This document shows positions 47,136-56,280 of a stretch of DNA of 64,000 nt, piece after piece (position 1 is the first letter of the stretch; each line of letters starts with the position of its first letter). The position numbers and the translations under genes are program-made. The notes beneath the pieces were generated by a model. That model did not search any database. It saw only the letters and a program-made list of their open reading frames with translations, and was not told where the DNA came from. Source of the stretch: Mesostigma viride (taxonomy: Eukaryota; Streptophyta; Mesostigmatophyceae; Mesostigmatales; Mesostigmataceae); contig RPFO01001034.1 of NCBI GenBank assembly GCA_009746045.1, forward strand, positions 58,501 through 122,500. The letters run 5' to 3'.

Positions 47136-49064
47136 ATGATGCCGCCTTCTGGTGTTGCCGAGACCACAATTAACGAGGTGATGGCCGTTCGTGGCGTTGG
47201 CGCACAAGTATTGGGAGCTATTCCCGTGCTAGAGCGCCTGCGCCTACGCCGAGTTTGCCGGGCGTTCCTTTCCGCCGTGGACGAATCTCTGGAAGATGTT
47301 TCCGAGTTGTTCTGGGATGACGTGGCTGACGCGGCTCGCAGCACAGGCGGGCTGGAATGGCTGACTGACAAGTGTCCCAGGCTGCAGACTCTATCTCTGT
47401 GGCCGCGGACACCTCGCGAGGTAATCGCCCTGCGAGATCAGATGCACAAGATGAAGGGCGGGCTAATCAGCCCAGGCATGGCGACTCAATCCTGGTCTAT
47501 ACTTAGCCGCTGCAAGCGGCTGCGGTCCTTAAACTTGGCAGGCTGCTCGCACGTGGACGATACCCTGCTGGCAGCCATGGCCGCGTCATGCACCGAGCTG
47601 GAGAGTCTGGATGTCGGCTACTGCCGCGTGACGGATCGAGGCATAACTGAGGTCGCTGTCCACTGCCGCAACCTCAAGGAGCTCAGCGCGGGTGGGGGCC
47701 GCAAGGTTACAGACGAAAGCATGAAGCAGCTAGCGGCATGCTGCAGGCAACTGCAGCGGCTGGACGTCGCCGAAACTGCGGTGACAAACGACGGCATCTC
47801 GGCCGTCGCCCGACATTGCAGGGATCTGCGCCACCTGGCGGTGAGGGATTGCAAAGGGGTCATGGACGATGCCATAACAGTGTTAGCAGAGCATTGCCCC
47901 ACCCTGCAGTACCTAGACGTGGGCGGTCTCAAGTTCGTCACCGATGCCAGCATTACGGCGGTCGCGATGCGATGCCCAGCCCTGAAAGGCCTGGACCTGC
48001 ACGGATGCGCGAACATCAGTGACGATGGCATTCGCGCCGTGGCGGCACATTGCCCGCAGCTCGAGAGTCTGCACTTTTGGATAGCCGGTCTCCCTTTGGA
48101 CCCCCCCTCCCCCAGGACGATCACGCCGGTGCTGCTGGAGCTGGCGCGCAACTGCCCCCGCCTGCAGCTCCTGAACGCGATGCACTGTGAGGTGTGCGAT
48201 GATGTCATCCTGGAGCTGGCCACAAACTGCCCACAGCTGCGCCACTTGACGATCGGCGGGAGTCTCGAAACGACCGATGCCAGCATAGCCGTATTGGCAG
48301 AGCACTGCCCCCAGTTGGAGCATCTGTGCATCTGGGCGTGCGAGCTCGTGACGGATGTCGGCGTTAGCGCGGTCGCCCGGCATTGCCCCCGAATGCGCCA
48401 CCTGGATCTCCGGGTATGCGACAACGTGACGGATGCCAGCATCACCTTGGTGGCCGAGCACTGCCGGGAGCTGGAAGAGTTCAAGGTCAGCGTGCGGCGG
48501 TCTGGGGTGACAGAGGCCAGTTTGAGGCTCGTGGCCAGCAACTGCACCCGGCTGCGGTCGTTTGACATCAGCGAGGGGCTGCCAGCGAAGGTGTCCGCAG
48601 ACAATGGGCAGGCAGCATTGTGTGCCCTTGTTGAGAGCTGCAGGAACTTAGAGCATTTGGGCATCTCGGGAGCCTGGTTCGAATTGGACGAATGCATGAC
48701 AATCATTGGCCGCAACTGCACGCGCCTGCGCTCCCTCGTTGCCCATAACTGCCCCTCCCTGACAGACGATGACGTGGCACTGATGCTCGTGGGGCCCGCT
48801 GCGGGAGGACTGCAGCACCTGGACCTATCGGGACGGTTCTGTGACAGCATCACCGATGCGTCCCTTGCGGCGATCGGGCGTACCTGCACGCAGCTGCGCA
48901 CGTTGAACCTGTGGCTGGCGAAAGGTGTCACCGATGTTGGCATAAAGGCTGTCTCGCAAGGATGCCGCCACTTAACTTATCTAAACGTCACGGGCTGTAA
49001 GAACGTGACGCGCGATGCCCTCAGCATGTTTGACCTGGGCAAGTGCGAGCTGATTGGGTTCTAA
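47136..49064 (+). CDS. F-box/leucine-rich-repeat protein (FBXL/AMN1-like), intronless
   Basis: A single 642-residue frame from ATG 47136 (a second ATG follows at 47139); an upstream in-frame TTG is not a likely start in a eukaryote. Residues about 29-60 (GAIPVLERLRLRRVCRAFLS) fit an F-box. From about residue 115 to the end run some 17 cysteine-containing LRRs of 25-27 residues, pattern C.xLxxLxLxxCxxVTDxxIxAVAxHC (for example LRSLNLAGCSHVDDTLLAAM, MRHLDLRVCDNVTDASITLV). Such proteins are substrate receptors of SCF ubiquitin ligases; AMN1-type relatives act in mitotic exit. The substrate cannot be told. High GC and lack of introns contrast with its neighbours. The short ending FDLGKCELIGF looks complete. 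Confidence 0.9.
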   Translation: MMPPSGVAETTINEVMAVRGVGAQVLGAIPVLERLRLRRVCRAFLSAVDESLEDVSELFWDDVADAARSTGGLEWLTDKCPRLQTLSLWPRTPREVIALRDQMHKMKGGLISPGMATQSWSILSRCKRLRSLNLAGCSHVDDTLLAAMAASCTELESLDVGYCRVTDRGITEVAVHCRNLKELSAGGGRKVTDESMKQLAACCRQLQRLDVAETAVTNDGISAVARHCRDLRHLAVRDCKGVMDDAITVLAEHCPTLQYLDVGGLKFVTDASITAVAMRCPALKGLDLHGCANISDDGIRAVAAHCPQLESLHFWIAGLPLDPPSPRTITPVLLELARNCPRLQLLNAMHCEVCDDVILELATNCPQLRHLTIGGSLETTDASIAVLAEHCPQLEHLCIWACELVTDVGVSAVARHCPRMRHLDLRVCDNVTDASITLVAEHCRELEEFKVSVRRSGVTEASLRLVASNCTRLRSFDISEGLPAKVSADNGQAALCALVESCRNLEHLGISGAWFELDECMTIIGRNCTRLRSLVAHNCPSLTDDDVALMLVGPAAGGLQHLDLSGRFCDSITDASLAAIGRTCTQLRTLNLWLAKGVTDVGIKAVSQGCRHLTYLNVTGCKNVTRDALSMFDLGKCELIGF

Positions 49065-49342
49065 CTCGTGTTTTAAGATGGTCCATGCACCGTGATCCAA
49101 TCCGTGGAGTAGCTATGCTTCATGACGCAGTCACAGCTAGATTTTTTTTTTTAATGAAACATGTAATTTCATTCCAATTACTATGTGATTAGTTCAATGG
49201 CCTCCGGTTCATGATATTGTGGGGTAAACACATCAAACTAGCTTTTACTTTTGTACTATACTATATCGTACTTGTCAACAAGTCGGGGTAAAATTGGCTT
49301 CTTTTTGTCAATTGTCAGATCGAGGGCGGGGGCCGAGATTAA

Positions 49343-51060
49343 CTCGTCGTCTGTCCCAACTCAGTCCTCACAGGAGGACTGAGTTGACAATTTTCAACCG
49401 CGTGTAGCGACTAGGTGGGGGGTCCATCCCAAATGTTTTGATGTGGATCTGGGGTGTACTAGATATCATTTTGTTGGCAAAAATACTGCATATGTGAAAA
49501 CTTGACCCAAACACCTGAAAATTACACGGACGTTGGGCGCCCCTCGCGAATTTGCATTTTTCGGGATAAGAACGAGTGGGAAAAATTCAATCAAATCCTG
49601 GTGCATGAAGAAAAAATATAGGCATGTAAACAACATAGTTCTTGAAGCGTGGCAAAAAACTGGGCTCCATTTGGCCACTGCAACTGCCTGAAACAATTAA
49701 AAAACTCTCAGTCCTCAGGAGAGGAATGGGGCTTTTGCTAACTTTGCTAGCATGTAAGTGCGGTCATACTACATCACCGTGGCCACCAACCATCCCAATC
49801 AACTCATTTCCCTTCAAGCATTACAGGACAACACACTTGCATCATCATACTTCAGGTATATCATACCTTATCATGTAGTGAGAGCCTATGCATGCATGTA
49901 GGGAATGGGCTTGGATACCTACCAACAAAGGGTTATGTTATAAGTGTCAACCACCAATATAATGGGTAGGTTAAGCATATTTCCATTGTTTCAAACAACA
50001 ATAGATATGGCTATAACTGTTTTGCCTTGCCATGATGTGGCCAACATAGTTGCTGGCACATGATGGCAGTGGTTTGTCACCAAGACTTTTCACTCACCCG
50101 TAAAAGCTTGAATGCACCCTTGACGCAGCCCGTGGCCACACAATCATGCAGTATGAACGTAGCAAAAGAATAACTAACATCTATGAAGGTGTTTAAACCT
50201 GCACAGCTCCTAAAACCCTGCACAACTACACTGGGTTAAGGCAAATGCCTGCTAACATCATCTGAAAAGGGGGTTTTAGAGAGGGGCAGGCAACGGTCAA
50301 GAAAGAGCATCAAGACTTGAACCTGACAACGCCTCGCAAGCTTAAACTCATGTACGAACATCAAGGAACGAAGAGGCAACGATTATCCGGCTTTACCTGG
50401 CACGGCTGGCGTTACCTTGGCCCAGGCGGTGCCCGCAAAAGTGGCACTTTGCGGCACATAGACCATGACGTGACAGAATGGTCGAGATCATCAAATCTAT
50501 ACTGTCACTCAATATATTCTAATACAAATCATGTTAACATGTAGAAAGAAACCTATCAGCCATTGAAATTGCGCCGGAAAGCAAGCGCAGTAATCAATTC
50601 CGTCGACCTGCCTTATCGCAGTTTTTTCCAGCAAGAACAGTGCCGACACCGGGTAAATCGCATCCCCGCGAGCTAAAAATTGATTTATATCATCTTTAGG
50701 GCATGTTAAATCTATTTACTGAGTTTGGACGGCTAACTCGTCCGCAAACGTAAACTGCATGCATGGGCGCGAGCCGCCATGGCTAGGTCGTGCATTTCCG
50801 GAACTCGCGTTTCACGTGGAAAAGTACCCTTACCACCTGTACTTTGACCGTACAGTTAGCCGCGCATACCAAATCCAAAAAAATCCCAAAAATATGTCCA
50901 AGAAAGATCTTTTCACGTAGTATTTGAATAAATTTTGAGAGAATTTTTTTGTCAAACATTCTGACCGGGGCGAATTTTCTACGAAACCCAAAAACTCGGT
51001 CCTCTAGAGAGGACTGAGTTCAACTCAGTCCTCCGTAGAGGACCAGGGACAGACGACGAG
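49343..51060. mobile_element. TTAA-flanked DNA transposon, copy 2
   Basis: Inverted ends CTCGTCGTCTGTCCC (49343) and GGGACAGACGACGAG (51060), flanked by TTAA at 49339-49342 and 51061-51064. Near both ends are palindromic CTCAGTCCTC/GAGGACTGAG blocks (49360-49390, 50994-51042), also at about 49708, the same motif as in copy 1 at 24116-25871. 1,718 bp, AT-rich, no recognisable transposase. Inserted just downstream of the F-box/LRR gene. Confidence 0.75.
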
Positions 51061-51064
51061 TTAA

Positions 51065-51175
51065 TTAAGGGGTACCTAGCTTGAAATTAAATAAGAGGCA
51101 TGCCTCTATATCGGGCTGTGGTGCCCACAACCCTGTAACTAGGACCTAGATAGCTTACATCATCCATTCCATCCC
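51065..51175 (+). mobile_element. LINE family B 3' UTR scrap
   Basis: Contains GGTGCCCACAACCCTGTAAC-like sequence and CTAGATAGCTTACATCATCC, matching the 3' end of the family B copy at about 53577-53635. It ends where the next family A copy starts at about 51176. Confidence 0.55.
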
Positions 51176-51893
51176 CAGCTGCGAGGCTGATGTGGACCAC
51201 CGCATCTCCCTCGCCTGGCACGCTTTACGCCAATACCGGGCCCTGTGGCGCAAGCCCCTGGGCAAGATAGAGAAACAGGACCTGTTTAAGGTCCTCATGC
51301 TGCGATCCATTTTCAGACTAGGATATGCTGTTCATGTCCGCAATGAGGACCTGTACCAGGGCATGCATGCCATATATCACCAGCACCATTAAGCAGCGGC
51401 GCCTGCAGCTCGTAGGGCACCTATCTCGCACCAACCAGGTAGACACCTCACGTGGCCCTCCCGCGGGACTGCGACCAGCTCAGCCTGGCCGGTACCTCCT
51501 GACGTGGGCCGGGCCCCGTGATGCTAGACGCCGCAAGGCCCGCACCTTCAAAGAACAGCTAGTAGATGACATGGCGGGCCTAGGCCTCTCTGTGATTTGG
51601 AAGAAGATGATGGACAAGGCCAAGTGGGCCCAGGTCGTAGAGGACAACGAGCCCCCCCCCGTGGGGAAGCGCCCGCGGGTGCAAACCCGCGGGAGACATA
51701 TGCCAGACAGCTCCCCTAGGGTAGCGGGATGTTGTTTAGATAGCTGTTGATGTAGTTAGTGATGATGTTTGATGTTGTACCTGGAGATGATGTAGATAGA
51801 TTAGACCGGTAGGACTGTTTGCACCCATCCATCCATCATCGGGGTTAATGCTCCGTGACTCCCCAACGGGAGCACGAGTCTAATTAATTAATA
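51176..51893 (+). mobile_element. LINE family A, 5'-truncated copy
   Basis: Encodes only the ORF2 C-terminal region in broken frames: DHRISLAWHALRQYRALWRK, KIEKQDLFKVL, NEDLYQGM, QRRLQLVGHLSRTNQVDTS, RRRKARTFKEQLVDDMAGLG. Its 3' end has CCATCCATC repeats, the hairpin GTGACTCCCCAACGGGAGCAC (51855-51875) and a TAATTAATTAAT tail. Confidence 0.8.
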
Positions 51894-53834
51894 AAAACCC
51901 CGTGGGAGGCACGCCAGATAGCTCCCCTAGGGCAGCGTGCGGCTGCCTAGATAGATGTTGTAGTTAGAATGCTGTTAGATATTAGATGTAGTATGTAGCC
52001 GATCTGTCTGCAACCGATCTGTCTGCAACCGGATCCTGCTTGCCGACGCGCCGCCGATTCCTGAGTGGCAGCACAGCTACCGTATTATGCTGTACAAAAA
52101 CAAAGGTTCCCCTGACGACCCCGCCAACTACAGAGGAGTGTGCATCCAGAGCGCCGCACTCAAGAGCTTTGTTCATGCGCATGATCCTCAACCGCCTTCG
52201 TTCTGCTCTCGACTGTCACCTTGGGGAAAGTCAAATGGGCTTCCGTCCTGGGCGCAACACCGTCATGGCCATCTTCGTCGCGCGTCGCCTCTTCGAGGAA
52301 ATCGCTCTCCTGCAACCTGGTGAGTTTCCCGCCATCCTGATCTTCGTCGACTTCATCAAGGCTTTTGATTCTGTCCTCTGGGACGCTCTATGGGCTGTAC
52401 TTGCTCGCGCTCGCGTCCCCACTCCCCTGATTACCGTCATCCGCACGCTGTATGAGGGGTCGACCACTTCGGTGCGCACTCAACACGGCATTACCCCGCC
52501 ATGCCCACTGCAGACCGGCGTCTGGCATGGTTGCGTCCTGTCGCCGTACCTGTTTATTATTGTAGTGGATTATGTTATGCGCCAGGCACGTGCTCGCTTT
52601 GTTAGCATTGCAGGCCGTGCCCCTGGCCTAGCGATCGCGAACGAGCTTGGGGAAGGGGGGCCGACTAACAAGCAGAATTTACTAGCTGACCTAATTTATG
52701 CCGACGACATCACGCTCATCGAGAAGCCGGAGTCTGCCCAACTTTGGCTGGACTGCCTGGCGCTCGAGGCTCGGGCGGTTGGTCTAGAAATCAGCCCCAA
52801 ATTAACGGAGGCCCTGGCCCTCGGCATGGCAGGGCCCCCACCCACACTCCGCCTCTTAGACGATGCCGAGGTCAACTACCCTCCTTCAGGCCGCTTCAAG
52901 CTGCTCAACAGTTGGCTTCCCGACTGCGAGGACGACATGACGACACGGACCGGCATGGCGTGGGCGCACCTCCATGACCACCGCCGCTGGTGGAGCAACC
53001 CCGCCCTACCCCGGATCGTCAAGCGTGACCTCTTCAAGGTCGTCATTCTGACGATCCAGGTGACCTACGGCGCCGAGACGTGGGCACTGACGCAGGAGCT
53101 GGAGCAACGCCTCGACGGCGCCGTCACCAAGATGCTGCGCAAGGCCCTTAACATCCCCTTTGGTTTGCACATTAGTAATGAGGATTTGTACGCTGATTTG
53201 CCCTATGTTTCCCACATTATTAGGCACAGGCGCCTGGGCCTAGCCGGGCACCTGGCCCGCACAGATCAGGTAGATACCTCAGATAGACTAGCTGGCACCA
53301 AGCCCGCCCAGCCTGGGCGATATGTCCTAACCTGGCGTGCCCCCGGCCGCGCGCAGCAGGGCCGCCACCCGTGGACATTTCGTGATAGACTCGGCATGGA
53401 CATGTGCTACACTAGACGTGACGGGCTCACCCCCGGGCAGCCTCCTGGTTTGTCTGTAATATGGAGGCAGATGGTGCGCAAGGATAGATGGCAAGTAGTG
53501 ATGAAGGAGACCACCCCCAAGCCTGTGGGGGCTCCGCGTGTGACCAAGTATGGCATTCATAGCGATTCGGGCCGCGGTGCCCACACCCCTGTAACTAGGA
53601 CCTAGATAGCTTATACCATCCATTCCATCCCATGTTCCCCTCCCACTGAGGACTTATGCTCACGTGACGCAGTCACGTGTCTATTAATTAATTAATTAAT
53701 GTAGCCGATGTAGATAGATTAGACCGGTAGGACTGTTTGCACCCATCCATCCATCCATCGGGGTTAATGCTCCGTGACTCCCCAACGGGAGCACGAGTCT
53801 AATTAATTAATTAATTAATTAATTAATTAATTAA
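51894..53834 (+). mobile_element. LINE family A 3' end, split by a family B insertion
   Basis: A second family A fragment abuts the tail of the previous copy (51894-51992), is interrupted by the family B element 52004-53698, and resumes at 53699 with GTAGATAGATTAGACCGG, the hairpin at 53775-53795 and a long TTAA array to 53834. It carries 3' UTR only, no coding capacity. Confidence 0.7.
52004..53698 (+). mobile_element. LINE family B, 5'-truncated copy with reverse transcriptase
   Basis: Inserted in a family A 3' UTR with an 11-bp target duplication ATGTAGCCGAT (51993-52003 and 53699-53709). It starts in the reverse transcriptase (WQHSYRIMLYKNKG), has one frameshift near 52165, then is open to 53605. 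Visible motifs: MGFRPGRNTVMA, FVDFIKAFDSVLW, GCVLSPYLFIIVVDY, YADD at 52699-52710 (catalytic Asp pair), and the C-terminal GHLARTDQVDTS region. The 3' end has the hairpin CACGTGACGCAGTCACGTG (53660s) and an ATTAATTAATTAAT tail. Lacks ORF1 and endonuclease, so immobile on its own. Confidence 0.85.
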
Positions 53835-54357
53835 GGTCCTCGTCCTTCATGTTCTTACGTATGGGGCCGAGACGTGGACCCTCACGTACCGCCGACCTGG
53901 CCCAAAAGCTGGACGGCGCGGTCACCAACATGCTGTGATCCATTTTCAGAGTAGGCTATGCTGCTCATGTTCGCAATGAGGACCTGTACCTCGGCATGCC
54001 GTATATCACCAGCACTATTAAGCAGCGGCGCAGGCCTGCAGCTAGTAGGGCACTTAGCTCGTACCAACCAGGTAGACAGTAGACACCTCACGTGGCCCGG
54101 CCCCCCGCGGGACTGTGCCCAGCTCAGCCTGGCGGACACCTCCTTACGTGGGCCGGGCCCCGTGATGCGAGACGCCGCAAGGCCCGCACCTTCAAAGAAC
54201 AGCTAGTAGAGGACATGGGGGGCCTAGGCCTCTCCGTGATTTGGAAAAAGATGATGGACAAGGCCAAGTGGGCCCAGGTCATAGACGACAACGAACCCCC
54301 TCCCGTGGGGGAGCGCCCGCGTGTGCAAACACACGGGATCAAGCACGCCAGACAGAT
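53835..54357 (+). mobile_element. LINE family A, truncated copy (5' part; resumes at 57412-57590)
   Basis: Starts straight after the TTAA array of the previous copy with the ORF2 C-terminal region (VLTYGAETWTLT, NEDLYLGMPYITSTIKQRR, RTFKEQLVEDMGGLGLSVIW, MDKAKWAQVIDDNEPPP) in broken frames. It is interrupted at 54357 by the ORF1-only element and resumes at 57412 with its 3' UTR, hairpin (57550-57570) and TTAA tail to about 57590. Confidence 0.75.
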
Positions 54358-54847
54358 TAATTAATTAGTAACATATTAACTCCGTTGGGAGTACATGTAG
54401 CACATATCCCGGAGAAGGGGCATATGGCTTTTAATACATTCTGGGCTACTTCCTGCAAGAGTGGAATGTAAGCAACACTTGCTCTAGGTGCCTCAAGGGC
54501 ACCGGCACCACCATGCTGTCTCGGGTTCAACTCAACTAAGGGGATCCCGGCATGGGGGAGGAAGGTCATCATGGCTATACAAGAGCTAGGCATGGCTTCT
54601 CAGCAGAGAGCGTCTCTCTGCATAGGCATGGCATGGCTAAATTCTTAATGCATGCAACATCCATGGCCGGAGGTCCCATTATAGGCATGGCTTGGCTAAA
54701 TGTTGAAGGCATCATCCATGGGGGCCATTATGGGCGCTGCCACATGCGCGTTGGCCACATGCTAGGCTAAGCCTGAAGTCCTAATCTACACTACTGGTAT
54801 ATATTCCCTAGGCTGAGGTGGCAGGAGGTGCCTGCCAGGGCTTGTGG

Positions 54848-55434
54848 TCAACGTGGATGACCGCCCCCCATCCAGTATACCGGCTTCCCCCCTGCGCTCT
54901 GCCGGAGCTGAAGGTAGGTCGGCCATAGCTCGCGTCGCCGCTGTTGCTGGGCCAGGTCAAGTCGTCGTCCACTGAGCGTGAAGCGAGTCCTCGAGAGCTT
55001 CTTGCGGCATTTAAGGAACGACAGCTTGTCCGCCATGTACTTAAAGGTGAGGAGCACGGCCGGTGCCGGGCCAGCCTTACCCCGCGCGCGGGGGAGGCGG
55101 ACAGCCGACATCCGCAGCTCACCAGTGAGTTGCATATGGGGGCATGAATATCGCGCTTAAATGCCGTGAGAAGAGTCGTCGAGGTCTCACCTGCCGGCTG
55201 GTCGAAGTGCTTGACGATGACATTGTGGCTGCGCTGGGTGATCCGAGCGGCCTCCTCGCGAAGGTGGAGGGCTTGTTGGTTGAGCTGTGCCGCGATGGTG
55301 AAGGTGGTGGAGGTGGTATGATGCTTAAGCAAGTCCGCCCAGGTGGAGGGAGCATCGCTGGCCGGGCCAGCAGATGCCGGCTGGGCAGCGATGTCCTTCA
55401 CCGCCTGGGCGGTGAGGCCGGCGGCCGGTGTCAT
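54848..55434 (-). pseudogene. RRM-type ORF1 (ORFb) of the ORF1-only element
   Basis: Starts ATG at 55434. The first frame reads AQAVKDIAAQPASAG, STWADLLKHHTTST, NQQALHLREEAARI, RSHNVIVKHF; after a frameshift near 55120 it continues RLPRARGKAGPAPAVLLTF, DKLSFLKCRKKL, LDLAQQQRRRELWPTYLQLR, KPVYWMGGG. It matches the ORF at 28726-29386. The family resembles L1-type ORF1 RNA-binding proteins. Its ATG overlaps the stop of ORFa as ATGA. Confidence 0.7.
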
Positions 55435-56224
55435 GCATGCAAGCTCTCAAGGGCGGTGGCGGTGGCTTGGAGGTGCTGGTCGAGGTCGAGGAGCTGGGCC
55501 GTGATGTCGGCAGTGGAGGCGGAAATGGCAGTGGAGGTGGAGGCGACGGTGGTGGAAAGGTACGTGAGGAAGCTCAGCAGCCAGCGTGCCGCCCAGTGCT
55601 GCTGCGTCGGCAGCAAGGGGGGTCACGTGCTGCTGGAAGGCTTCCGTAAGGATGGAACGGAGTGTGTGGGCGGAGATGGATGGAGCCCAGATCTCGCCAT
55701 CAGACCGCATGAGAAGGGAGTTGAGGATGGTGTGCTGGAGTTGGGGGCGGGTGACCCGAACAGGGGACCCGCCCCCAACAGGGGACCCGAACAGATCGCT
55801 GGTGTTGTGCCACCAGCTAGCTGCCGTCCGAGGTGATGAGGCGGTCGATGCTGTGGAGATGGAGGCACAGGTCGTAAAGCGAGGCGTAGTCCCCGTAGAA
55901 GATGCAATGCAGGGCAGTTGCTGGGGACATGTTGGTCCAGTCGTGATCATCGACCTTGAAAGGTCGGGGCCGAAAGCGCGGTTCTGTGCATGGGGCGTGA
56001 AGACCCTCCGGTTTTGTCGGCTGGGCGGCTGCGTTTAGGGTCAGGCGATGCCGATATGGCGAGGCATTGAGCCCGGGAGGGTTCGGGGCGACCACCAGTG
56101 CGCGACTTGTGTCACCGCTGCCTGCCGGATCTGAGGGCGAAGCTGCAGCCGGAGCTGCAGACGTATTTTCATGGCCGAGCGCATCCGCCAGACTGCGTTG
56201 CGTCGAGGAGCGTTTGCTCGTCAT
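55431..56224 (-). pseudogene. Upstream ORF (ORFa) of the ORF1-only element
   Basis: Starts MTSKRSSTQRSLADALG at 56224 and runs through three frames because of indels near 55860 and 55600: FKVDDHDWTNMSPATALHCI and YDLCLHLHSIDR, then HTLRSILTEAFQQHVTPLAA, then ISASTADITAQLLDLDQHLQ, stopping at 55431. Function unknown; the same position in LINE A holds a comparable ORF with a late heptad-like stretch (TLRQLNQKVDDMAAQLGAL). Confidence 0.6.
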
Positions 56225-56280
56225 ATATTGCGTAATAGCTTCCGAAAACTATATCAGCATGTGCGTCTTTAGAAAGACGA

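Noticed and set aside
47618-48943. A 441-aa minus-strand frame
   Set aside because: Antisense shadow of the F-box/LRR gene, whose plus-strand repeats are unmistakable.
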